A stretch of 12,928 bases of DNA, taken from positions 10,316-23,243 of the forward strand of contig DDQV01000063.1 in NCBI GenBank assembly GCA_002342785.1. Direction: 5' to 3'. Position 1 is the first letter of the stretch. Every line of letters begins with the position of its first letter. The translations under genes and the position numbers were made by a program. Below, in pieces: positions 1 through 6,212 of the stretch. Origin of the DNA: Fusobacteriaceae bacterium UBA2433 (GTDB lineage Bacteria > Fusobacteriota > Fusobacteriia > Fusobacteriales > Fusobacteriaceae). Under the pieces are notes generated by a model. It worked only from the letters and a program-made list of their open reading frames with translations. It made no database searches and had not been told where the DNA came from.

Positions 1-113
1 CTAAAATAGCCAATGTAGCAGCTGGAATAGTAGTTGGAAGAATGGGAACATCTACTGTTACGAAAGAAGAAATAACAGAATTTTATGATAAAATTTATGA
101 TGAATGGAAGTAG
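1..113 (+). CDS. rfaE1: C-terminal end of a PfkB-family kinase, probably D-glycero-beta-D-manno-heptose-7-phosphate kinase (partial)
   Basis: The window opens inside a frame (first full codon at 3) that ends at TAG 111-113, giving 36 residues. They include AAGIVVGRMGTSTVTKEE. An 'AAGIVVG..GT.TVT.EE' tail is typical of the RfaE/HldE kinase domain, which phosphorylates heptose 7-phosphate at C1 in the cytosol for ADP-heptose and lipopolysaccharide core synthesis. The protein stops right after the kinase fold, with no cytidylyltransferase domain, so it would be the one-domain form (RfaE1/HldA) rather than fused HldE. Only the tail is visible, so another PfkB-family sugar kinase remains possible. 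Its stop lies 9 bases before ispF, and the two are probably co-transcribed. Confidence 0.6.
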   Translation, partial: KIANVAAGIVVGRMGTSTVTKEEITEFYDKIYDEWK

Positions 114-122
114 GATGGGATT

Positions 123-605
123 ATGTATAGAATAGGTAATGGATATGATGTTCATAGGTTAATAGAGGGAAGAAAATTAATTTTAGGTGGTATAGAAATA
201 CCTTTTGAAAAAGGATTAGAAGGACATTCAGATGCAGATGTATTGATTCACGCGATTATGGATGGATTATTAGGAGCTTTGGCTTTGGGAGATATAGGTC
301 AACATTTTCCTGATACAGATGAAGAGTATAGGGGAATATCTAGTATAAAATTATTAAATCATGTAAAAAAACTTATAGACAATAAAGGTTTTGAGATAGT
401 AAATATAGATTCTCAAATAGTTATGCAGCAACCTAAATTAAAACCTTATATTTTTAATATGAGGGGAAATTTAGCTAAAGAATTGGGATTGGATTTAGAT
501 AGAGTGAGTATAAAAGCTACAACTGAAGAGAAATTAGGATTTACAGGAAAAGAAATAGGTGTGAAATCCTATGCTGTAGTATTATTAAAAAAAATAAAAA
601 AGTAA
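123..605 (+). CDS. ispF: 2-C-methyl-D-erythritol 2,4-cyclodiphosphate synthase
   Basis: IspF converts CDP-methylerythritol 2-phosphate to methylerythritol 2,4-cyclodiphosphate and CMP in the cytosolic MEP pathway to isoprenoids. The 160-residue product has normal family length and aligns end to end. It starts RIGNGYDVHRL, with metal-binding Asp9 and His11; His43 lies in the GHSDADVLIHA block, and FPDTDEEYRG follows near residues 62-71. The C-terminal TTEEKLGFTGKEIG block is the nucleotide-binding end. No key residue is missing. The ATG at 123 has an AGGATGGGA stretch just upstream that overlaps the stop of the kinase gene, which suggests translational coupling. A terminator-like hairpin follows. 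Confidence 0.96.
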   Translation: MYRIGNGYDVHRLIEGRKLILGGIEIPFEKGLEGHSDADVLIHAIMDGLLGALALGDIGQHFPDTDEEYRGISSIKLLNHVKKLIDNKGFEIVNIDSQIVMQQPKLKPYIFNMRGNLAKELGLDLDRVSIKATTEEKLGFTGKEIGVKSYAVVLLKKIKK

Positions 606-606
606 A

Positions 607-648
607 TTGAAAAGGTTTGAGGAATTATTCTGAAGGCCTTTTTTTATT
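607..648 (+). terminator. Probable Rho-independent terminator after ispF
   Basis: AAAAGG at 610-615 pairs with CCTTTT at 637-642, and the stem can be extended inward by two G-U pairs and one A-U pair. A run of seven T follows the two C. The loop is fairly large (about 12 bases) and the stem contains G-U pairs, so this is a moderate prediction. It lies directly after the ispF stop, where a terminator is expected. Confidence 0.5.
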
Positions 649-718
649 TATAGAATAAAGAAAGAAATTTTTTTAGATTTTACTGATGAATATATTTTAT
701 TATAAATTTAAAAAGAAC

Positions 719-747
719 TTGGTTTTTATTTTTTTTTAGGTTATATA
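719..747 (+). promoter_or_regulatory. Candidate sigma-70 promoter of the dprA-like gene
   Basis: A TTGGTT box at 719-724 and a TATATA box at 742-747 are separated by exactly 17 bases. The predicted start near 754 would give a leader of about 27 bases before the GTG at 781. The region is very T-rich, so the boxes could arise by chance, but the spacing and position fit. Confidence 0.4.
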
Positions 748-768
748 TAGTAATGATTAAATATTTAT

Positions 769-861
769 AGGAGGTGTTTTGTGATCTATTTAGAAAAAGA
801 TTTAATGTTATTTTCGTTGATATATTCAGATCTTTGAGAAGGGAAATATCCAAGTCCTAAA
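769..861 (+). other. Strong ribosome binding site, GTG start and in-frame TGA ahead of the dprA-like gene
   Basis: AGGAGG at 769-774 stands 6 bases before GTG 781, the best start signal near this gene. The frame from 781 reads 18 codons (MIYLEKDLMLFSLIYSDL), meets TGA at 835-837, then continues without a shift as EGKYPSPK into the frame of the dprA-like body at 862. The peptide looks like ordinary protein sequence, and the natural gene start was probably 781. TGA serves as a normal stop elsewhere in the window (8188-8190), and Trp is encoded by TGG. I read this as a nonsense mutation (for example TGG to TGA), a sequencing error, or, less likely, readthrough or a leader peptide with re-initiation. 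Confidence 0.65.
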
Positions 862-1878
862 TTGAGTCATGATATTCTTTATAAATTATTTTTTTATTCG
901 TTAAAGGAAGAAAAAAATTTATTTAAATTAGAACAAGTTTCTTTGAAAGAGATGATACTAAAGTCTTTACATATTTTAAAGTTAAAAAACCGGAGAATAC
1001 AATTAGAAAAAAAGAAAGAAAATGCACTTTTATATTTTTTATCAGAAAAAGGAATTTTAAATTTAAAAAAATTAAAATGTAGAGTAGAAAAGGAGTTTCA
1101 AATATGTAAAAAAGAAAATATAAGGTATATAGGATATTTTTCAAAAGATTATCCTATACATCTAAAAGAATTGAAAGGTCCACCGTTTATGATATTTTAT
1201 AAGGGATATTTTCCTAACGAAAAGGAATTAGAAAGATCTCTAGCAATAATTGGCAGTCGAAAACCAGAAAAAAAATATGGTCGGGAAGTAGCTAGGAGGA
1301 TGGGAATATTTTTAGCTCAAAATAATTGGTGGAATATTAGTGGATTAGCTATTGGGTGTGATGAATATGGTCATATGGGAAGTCTTGAGGGAAAAGGGAA
1401 AACAGGGGCAATATTAGGTCAAGGTCTCTCAACATCTATATATCCTAAAGAAAATTTAAAATTATCAATGGAGATTTTAAAAGGAAAAGGATTTTTAATG
1501 TCTGAATTGCCACCGACAGTTTCTTATTCATCTTTATTTTTTATTTTAAGAGATCGTCTTCAATCTGGAATGACTAGGGGAATCTTTGTAGTTCAAACAG
1601 ATAAATCAGGTGGGGCTCTTCATACAATTAAATATTCTTTGAAACAAGGACGGAAAACAATTATTTGGGATCCTACAGATATTGATGAATTAAAGGATAT
1701 GGATGAAGTTTTAGGGAATAGAATATTGATAGAAAATAGAAAAGAAAAATTAGGAATTTCAATAGAAAAAAAATTAAGAAAAAAAATATTAAAAATAAAA
1801 CAAGCTAAAGAAATTTTTGAAGTAATGAAAAAAGAGGAAAAAAAAGAAGTTGTATTTCATAATAAAACCCTATTTTAA
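862..1878 (+). CDS. dprA: DprA/Smf-like DNA-processing protein, divergent subtype, 5' end interrupted
   Basis: DprA proteins bind single-stranded DNA and load RecA during uptake of DNA. Counting from TTG 862, the Rossmann-like core shows IIGSRKP (G131-P135), ISGLAIGCDEYGH (159-171), GAILGQGLSTSIYPKEN, SELPP (214-218) and RDRLQSGMTRGIFVVQTDKSG (from 230). These match the DprA signature, but the usual RNR..SG is RDRLQSG and the usual GIDTAAH is GCDEYGH. That puts it in a divergent DprA-like subgroup whose role may not be natural transformation. No winged-helix domain is seen at the C-terminus; instead there is a Lys/Glu-rich tail ending NKTLF. TTG 862 has no good ribosome binding site, and the likely original start, GTG 781, is cut off by TGA 835. 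The gene may be broken or made as a shortened protein. From 838 to 1878 the frame is intact. Confidence 0.72.
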   Translation: MSHDILYKLFFYSLKEEKNLFKLEQVSLKEMILKSLHILKLKNRRIQLEKKKENALLYFLSEKGILNLKKLKCRVEKEFQICKKENIRYIGYFSKDYPIHLKELKGPPFMIFYKGYFPNEKELERSLAIIGSRKPEKKYGREVARRMGIFLAQNNWWNISGLAIGCDEYGHMGSLEGKGKTGAILGQGLSTSIYPKENLKLSMEILKGKGFLMSELPPTVSYSSLFFILRDRLQSGMTRGIFVVQTDKSGGALHTIKYSLKQGRKTIIWDPTDIDELKDMDEVLGNRILIENRKEKLGISIEKKLRKKILKIKQAKEIFEVMKKEEKKEVVFHNKTLF

Positions 1879-1914
1879 GGGGAAAAGATGTATAGCTACA
1901 GTTAACATTTTAAT

Positions 1915-1940
1915 AACACAAGAGCATTATTTTGTGTTTT
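1915..1940 (+). terminator. Weak hairpin after the dprA-like gene
   Basis: AACACAA at 1915-1921 and TTGTGTT at 1932-1938 form a 7-base-pair stem with a 10-base loop, followed by only two more T. It lies between the dprA-like gene and the rnf promoter, so a terminator role is plausible, but the stem is AT-rich and the T-run is short. Confidence 0.25.
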
Positions 1941-1960
1941 AAATAATAAAAAATAATTAA

Positions 1961-1989
1961 TTCACAATACTAGTTGTTGTATTAGTGAA
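1961..1989 (+). repeat. Inverted repeat overlapping the rnf promoter
   Basis: TTCACAATAC at 1961-1970 pairs with GTATT-A-GTGAA at 1979-1989: two 5-base-pair arms with one bulged A, around an 8-base loop. Its right arm covers the predicted -35 box of the rnfC promoter. It could be an operator for a regulator, or the end of an incoming transcript. No T-run follows, so it is not a normal terminator. Confidence 0.4.
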
Positions 1990-2005
1990 CGGAATGTGAT
2001 AAAAT
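1977..2005 (+). promoter_or_regulatory. Probable promoter of the rnf operon (extended -10)
   Basis: TTGTAT at 1977-1982 and TAAAAT at 2000-2005 are separated by 17 bases. TG at 1997-1998, one base ahead of the -10 box, makes it an extended -10 element. Transcription would start near 2012, leaving a leader of about 50 bases before rnfC. Confidence 0.6.
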
Positions 2006-2064
2006 TAGTTGCAAAAATGGATAAAAATAATTAAATATATATTAACAAAAGGAGTGTTTTGTAG

Positions 2065-3381
2065 ATGAAACTGTTTACGTTCAAAGGCGGGGTACACCCT
2101 TCTGAAAACAAGGTACAGACTGAAAATGAAGCTATTCAAATTTTTGACGGACCAAAGATGGTACATATTGCATTGCTGCAACATATTGGTGCACCATTAA
2201 ATGCCTTAGTTAAACCTGGGGATAGAGTATTAAAAGGTCAAAAAATTGCAGATAGTGAAGCTTTTATGTCAGCACCGATTCATTCATCAGTGAGTGGAGT
2301 AGTTAAGAAAATCGAATTTTTACCATTTCCATTAAGTGGAAAGGTAAACACAATTATCATTGAAAATGATGGTAAGGAAGAGCTAGCAGAGTTAATAACA
2401 ATCAAAGATTGGAAAACAGCATCTAAAGCAGATTTACTTGCAATGGTTAGAGAAAAAGGAATAGTAGGAGTAGGAGGAGCATGTTTCCCAACTCATATTA
2501 AACTTAATCCTCCAAAAGATGTAACTATCGATACTTTAGTAATGAATGGAGCAGAATGTGAGCCATATCTAAATGCAGATAATAGACTTATGTTAGAAGA
2601 TCCTAAATCAATTATTGAAGGGATAAAAATTATCATGCATATCTTAGGAGTAAAAAATGCTAAGATAGGTATTGAAAATAACAAACCAGAGGCTATAGCG
2701 TCGATGGTAAAAGCAAGTGAAGGGGATAATGGAATTGAGGTCTGTCCTCTTAGAACTAGATATCCACAAGGTGGAGAAAAACAACTTATCAAAGCTATAT
2801 TAGACAGGGAAGTTCCAAGTGGACAATTACCTTCTGCTGTAGGAGTAGTAGTTCAAAATACTGCAACTGCCGCTTTAATATATGAAGGGATTGTTAAAGG
2901 AATGCCACTTATTGAAAAAGTTGTAACTATTTCAGGAAAAGCAATTAAAAATCCTATGAATTTAAAAGTTAGAATAGGAACTATGTTTAGAGATATGTTA
3001 GATCACGCAGGAATAGAAAGAGATGAAGTAGACAAACTTGTTATGGGAGGACCTATGATGGGAATGGCTCAATATTCTGAAGATGTACCAGTAGTTAAAG
3101 GAACTTCTGGTTTATTGGCACTTACAACAGAGGAAACAAATCCTTGTAAAGCTAAAAACTGTATTCTTTGTGGTAAATGTATAGGAGCTTGTCCAATGGG
3201 ACTAGAACCTCTTATGTATGCTAAATTAGCTAAATTTAATCAGTGGGAAGAAATGGGTAAATATAGATTAATGGATTGTATTGCATGTGGATCATGTGCA
3301 TATATTTGTCCAGCAAATAGACCATTGACAGAAGCTATTAATATTGGAAAAGCAAAATTAAGAAGTATGCCAAAAAAATAA
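2065..3381 (+). CDS. rnfC: Rnf complex subunit RnfC (peripheral Fe-S/flavin subunit)
   Basis: RnfC is the peripheral subunit that handles NAD(H) in the ion-translocating ferredoxin:NAD+ oxidoreductase. The 438-residue protein begins with an RnfC barrel domain (FKGGVHPSENK). The Complex I 51-kDa-like fold follows, with the GVGGACFPTHIK loop at 135-146 and NGAECEPY near 161-168, the usual FMN/NADH region. Two [4Fe-4S] sites lie at the end: C366/C369/C372/C376 and C405/C408/C411/C415. It lacks the long Ala/Lys-rich tail seen in some proteobacterial RnfC. AAAGGAG at 2048-2054, ten bases before ATG 2065, and a stop codon just upstream support the start. This is the first gene of the operon; a 117-base gap separates it from rnfD. 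Confidence 0.97.
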   Translation: MKLFTFKGGVHPSENKVQTENEAIQIFDGPKMVHIALLQHIGAPLNALVKPGDRVLKGQKIADSEAFMSAPIHSSVSGVVKKIEFLPFPLSGKVNTIIIENDGKEELAELITIKDWKTASKADLLAMVREKGIVGVGGACFPTHIKLNPPKDVTIDTLVMNGAECEPYLNADNRLMLEDPKSIIEGIKIIMHILGVKNAKIGIENNKPEAIASMVKASEGDNGIEVCPLRTRYPQGGEKQLIKAILDREVPSGQLPSAVGVVVQNTATAALIYEGIVKGMPLIEKVVTISGKAIKNPMNLKVRIGTMFRDMLDHAGIERDEVDKLVMGGPMMGMAQYSEDVPVVKGTSGLLALTTEETNPCKAKNCILCGKCIGACPMGLEPLMYAKLAKFNQWEEMGKYRLMDCIACGSCAYICPANRPLTEAINIGKAKLRSMPKK

Positions 3382-3433
3382 TTCTTTCTTCTCATAGAAT
3401 TTTATAGTTATTTAAATTAGAATAAAATTTAAT

Positions 3434-3474
3434 TTGAAATATGAGCTCGATCCATATATTTAAAGAAACGAGTT
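3434..3474 (+). promoter_or_regulatory. Possible internal promoter or hairpin between rnfC and rnfD
   Basis: This is the only long gap in the rnf operon. TTGAAA at 3434-3439 is followed by TATATT at 3455-3460 (spacing 15) or TATTTA at 3457-3462 (spacing 17), which could serve as a weak promoter. In the same stretch AGCTCG (3444-3449) can pair with CGAGTT (3469-3474) around a 19-base loop. Either could set the rnfC to rnfDGEAB ratio. Both signals are weak in such AT-rich DNA. Confidence 0.25.
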
Positions 3475-3506
3475 TTAAAATATGAAGAATAAATTTAATT
3501 GAAATT

Positions 3507-3522
3507 AGGAGGCAAAAAAGTG
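3507..3522 (+). promoter_or_regulatory. Ribosome binding site that sets the rnfD start at GTG 3520
   Basis: AGGAGG at 3507-3512 is followed after 7 bases by GTG 3520-3522. The frame can be extended upstream to a TTG at 3499, but that would place the ribosome binding site inside the coding region, so GTG 3520 is the better start. Confidence 0.8.
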
Positions 3523-4449
3523 GCGAGAATGTTAAAGATGGGACCTTCACCACATGTAAGAACTAATGAAACAGTAGACAAAGTAATGTATGACGTAATA
3601 ATAGCTTTATTACCAGCATTACTTATGGCAGTTTATGTATTTGGAATACAAGCACTGACTACTACTTTAATTGCAGTTGGAACATGTATGGCAACTGAAG
3701 GAATTATGCAAAAAATAATGGGTAAAGATATAGATGTAAAAGATGGAAGTGCAATAATAACAGGTATATTATTTGCATTTGTTATTCCAGTAACTATGGC
3801 ATATTGGATAGTTATAATTGGATCTGCAATTTCTATTATCTTAGGAAAAATGTTATTTGGTGGATTAGGACATAACATATTTAATCCTGCGTTGGTTGGA
3901 AGAGCTTTTGTTCAAGCATCTTGGCCAGTAGCTATAACAACTTTTGTATTAGATGGTCAAGCAGGACCAACTATGTTAGATGCTATGAAAAGAGGTTTAG
4001 ATGGAACTTTAGTTGCAGCAGGAAATCCATATATGAATGCTCTATTAGGAAAAATGGGTGGATCTATTGGAGAAACTTCAGCATTAGCACTATTATTAGG
4101 AGGAGCTTACTTAATCTATAGAGGTCAAGTAAATTGGAAAGTACCAGCTATTATAATTGGAACTGTAGGGGTTGGAGCACTATTATTTGGTGGAGATCCA
4201 ATAATGCATATGTTATCTGGTGGTTTATTTTTAGGAGCATTTTTTATGGCAACAGATATGGTAACTTCTCCATATACTGAAAAAGGTCAAATGATATTTG
4301 CTTTTGGAATTGGAGCTTTAGTAACTTTAATCAGATTTAAAGGTGGATATCCTGAAGGGATGGCATATTCTATTTTAATAATGAATGGTGTTGTACCACT
4401 TATAAATAAATACACTAAACCGAAGATGTTTGGAGGTGTAGCAAAATAA
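3520..4449 (+). CDS. rnfD: Rnf complex subunit RnfD (membrane, covalent FMN)
   Basis: RnfD is an integral membrane subunit related to NqrB. It carries a covalently bound flavin and helps form the ion path. From the GTG start the protein has 309 residues, beginning VARMLKMGPSPHVRTNE with the conserved 'SPH.R...' motif. Many hydrophobic helices follow, with the conserved GGLGHNIFNPALVGRAF segment between them. The expected flavin attachment site, equivalent to (S/T)GAT in homologues, is probably AGPT near 148-151, with Thr151 as acceptor and Asp145 upstream; this is an alignment by eye. GGSIGETSALALLLGG and the late YPEGMAYSILIMN segment are typical of the family. The stop codon overlaps the rnfG start (TAATG), so translation is coupled. 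Confidence 0.95.
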   Translation: MARMLKMGPSPHVRTNETVDKVMYDVIIALLPALLMAVYVFGIQALTTTLIAVGTCMATEGIMQKIMGKDIDVKDGSAIITGILFAFVIPVTMAYWIVIIGSAISIILGKMLFGGLGHNIFNPALVGRAFVQASWPVAITTFVLDGQAGPTMLDAMKRGLDGTLVAAGNPYMNALLGKMGGSIGETSALALLLGGAYLIYRGQVNWKVPAIIIGTVGVGALLFGGDPIMHMLSGGLFLGAFFMATDMVTSPYTEKGQMIFAFGIGALVTLIRFKGGYPEGMAYSILIMNGVVPLINKYTKPKMFGGVAK

Positions 4450-4979
4450 TGAATAGATTAGTACATTATGGTGCTGTATTATTAATAACTGCAGCAATTG
4501 CAGCTGGATTATTATCTAGTGTAAATACAATAACTGCGCCACAAATAGAAAAAATAAATAAACAAATAGTAAATGAAGCTAGAAAACAAGTATTACCTTT
4601 AGCATCAGAATTTAAAGAAAGTGAAAAAATGACTTCTGGAGATGAAGTATTTATTCCAGGTTATGACGCTACAGGAAACTTAGTAGGATATGCAAGTACT
4701 GTAAAAACTAACGGATATTCTGGTGTAATAACTTTTGTATTGGGATTAGATGTAAAGGGAGTTATAACTGGTCTAAAGGTTACAGGACAGTCAGAAACTC
4801 CTGGACTTGGAACAAATGTAGAAAATGCTGATTGGCAGGCACTTTGGATTGGTAGAGATAAATCTTACGAATTCAATAAAAGTGTAGACGGTTTTGCAGG
4901 GGCTACAATATCTCCTACAGCTGTATTTACTGGAGTAAAAAAATCAACTAAAGCATTTGAAGCAGAGGTGAAAAACTAA
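4449..4979 (+). CDS. rnfG: Rnf complex subunit RnfG (FMN-binding)
   Basis: RnfG is anchored by one N-terminal helix, and its extracytoplasmic FMN-binding domain carries a covalent flavin, attached by an ApbE-type transferase that is not encoded in this window. The 176-residue protein has a hydrophobic segment at about 7-24, then a soluble domain with a GYSGVITFVLGLD strand, the GQSETPGLGTN motif and DGFAGATIS near 147-155. Thr153 is the predicted flavin acceptor. The residue before GAT is Ala instead of the more common Ser, which should still allow attachment. ATG 4449 overlaps the rnfD stop by one base, and its own stop overlaps the rnfE ATG by one base. Confidence 0.95.
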   Translation: MNRLVHYGAVLLITAAIAAGLLSSVNTITAPQIEKINKQIVNEARKQVLPLASEFKESEKMTSGDEVFIPGYDATGNLVGYASTVKTNGYSGVITFVLGLDVKGVITGLKVTGQSETPGLGTNVENADWQALWIGRDKSYEFNKSVDGFAGATISPTAVFTGVKKSTKAFEAEVKN

Positions 4980-5584
4980 TGGCTAAGAATAACTATATAA
5001 AGATTTTAACAGACCCGTTAATCAAAGGAAATCCAGTATTTGTATTATTACTAGGATTATGTCCTACACTAGGTGTAACTAACTCGGCTATAAATGGTAT
5101 GGCAATGGGACTTGCAACAATGGTAGTTTTATCATGTTCAAACGTAATTATATCAGCTATAAAAAAATTAATACCTGCAAAGGTTAGAATACCAGCTTAT
5201 ATTATTGTAATTGCTACTTTAGTAACTATTGTACAAATGGTAATGCAAGGATATCTTCCAGAATTATACGCAGTATTAGGGTTATTCTTACCTCTAATAG
5301 TTGTTAACTGTATAATCTTAGGAAGAGCTGAAAGTTTTGCATCTAAAAATGGAATTTTTCCTTCATTATTAGATGGTATTGGAAATGGGTTAGGATTTAC
5401 TTTAGCACTTACAGTGTTAGGTTCTATAAGAGAAATTTTAGGGAATGGAAGTTTCTTTGGATTACAACTTACTCCTCCAACATATCAACCAGCATTAATA
5501 TTTATATTAGCACCTGGAGCATTTATAACAATTGGTTTTATTATAGCGATACAAAATTATATTAAAATGAAAAAGGAGGGATAA
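4979..5584 (+). CDS. rnfE: Rnf complex subunit RnfE (membrane)
   Basis: RnfE and RnfA are related membrane proteins that pack together in opposite orientation and share an iron-sulfur centre in the membrane core. This 201-residue protein has about six hydrophobic segments. It keeps the two conserved cysteine motifs, GLCPTLGVTNSA (Cys28) and VNCIILGRAES (Cys111), expected to bind that centre. GNGLGFTLALTVLGSIRE is also typical of RnfE/NqrD. It begins one base inside the rnfG stop (TAATG) with GAGGTG as ribosome binding site, and is followed 3 bases later by rnfA. Confidence 0.96.
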   Translation: MAKNNYIKILTDPLIKGNPVFVLLLGLCPTLGVTNSAINGMAMGLATMVVLSCSNVIISAIKKLIPAKVRIPAYIIVIATLVTIVQMVMQGYLPELYAVLGLFLPLIVVNCIILGRAESFASKNGIFPSLLDGIGNGLGFTLALTVLGSIREILGNGSFFGLQLTPPTYQPALIFILAPGAFITIGFIIAIQNYIKMKKEG

Positions 5585-5587
5585 TCG

Positions 5588-6172
5588 ATGGATTTAGGAA
5601 ATTTATTTGGAATCATATTTGGCTCTATATTTATAAATAACTTTATATTTGCTAAATTTTTGGGGATATGTCCTTTCATGGGTGTTTCTAAAAAAGTAGA
5701 ATCTTCAATAGGAATGGGAATGGCCGTTACTTTTGTAATGACACTTGCTTCAGCAGTGACTTGGGTAGTACAAAACTATCTATTGGTTCCTTTTGGGTTA
5801 GAATATCTACAGACAATAGCATTTATATTAATAATAGCTTCATTGGTACAATTTGTTGAGATGGCAGTACAAAAAACTTCTCCGAACCTTTATAAGGCTC
5901 TTGGAGTATTTTTACCACTTATCACAACTAACTGTGCAGTACTAGGAGTAGCAATTTTAAATATTCAAGAAAAGTATAACTTTATTGAAACTGTTGTAAA
6001 TGGTATGTCAGCAGCAATAGGTTTTACTATGGCACTTATCTTACTTGCAGGAATAAGAGAAAGATTAGAATATGCAGATGTACCAAGACCATTCCAAGGT
6101 GTAGCAATAGCCTTCGTCACAGCTGGATTATTAGCTATGGCATTTATGGGATTCTCTGGAATGAAAATATAA
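5588..6172 (+). CDS. rnfA: Rnf complex subunit RnfA (membrane)
   Basis: RnfA is the partner of RnfE in the membrane core of the Rnf pump. The 194-residue protein is almost wholly hydrophobic, with about six helices. It carries GICPFMGVSKK (Cys28) and TTNCAVLGVA (Cys116), the cysteine pair matching Cys28 and Cys111 of RnfE. NNFIFAKFLG at the start and MALILLAGIRERLE near the end are family hallmarks. AAAGGAGGG lies at the very end of rnfE, 7 bases ahead of the ATG. A 40-base gap with its own ribosome binding site separates it from rnfB. Confidence 0.97.
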   Translation: MDLGNLFGIIFGSIFINNFIFAKFLGICPFMGVSKKVESSIGMGMAVTFVMTLASAVTWVVQNYLLVPFGLEYLQTIAFILIIASLVQFVEMAVQKTSPNLYKALGVFLPLITTNCAVLGVAILNIQEKYNFIETVVNGMSAAIGFTMALILLAGIRERLEYADVPRPFQGVAIAFVTAGLLAMAFMGFSGMKI

Positions 6173-6212
6173 TTAAAATAATTAGTCTATGACATAGATT
6201 TGGAGGTTAAAA

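Noticed and set aside
686..739. Short frame of 17 codons before dprA
   Set aside because: No ribosome binding site, a composition of mostly Phe/Lys/Asn typical of random AT-rich DNA, and it overlaps the predicted promoter.
835..837. TGA in the dprA frame as a selenocysteine codon or as reassigned Trp
   Set aside because: No clear SECIS-like hairpin is seen right after it, DprA proteins are not known selenoproteins, and TGA ends the EamA gene normally, so the code appears standard.
1888..1905. Mini-gene after dprA (ATG with GGGGAAAAG upstream, five codons)
   Set aside because: Five residues are too short to support, and the purine-rich stretch is common in this DNA.
2031..2048. Rex-type operator before rnfC (TTAACAA at 2042-2048)
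   Set aside because: Only the right half matches; the left half (TTAAATA) matches in 3 of 7 positions. It also lies next to the ribosome binding site rather than at the promoter.
2493..2792. Minus-strand open frame of 99 codons inside rnfC, and similar antisense frames in dprA, rnfD, rnfB and the EamA gene
   Set aside because: They lie opposite well-supported genes, resemble no known family, and have no start signals; they are mirror effects of the coding strand.
3921..4121. Plus-strand 66-codon frame within rnfD
   Set aside because: Alternative frame of a clear rnfD, rich in Ser/Arg/Asn/Cys/Trp as expected from a shifted reading.
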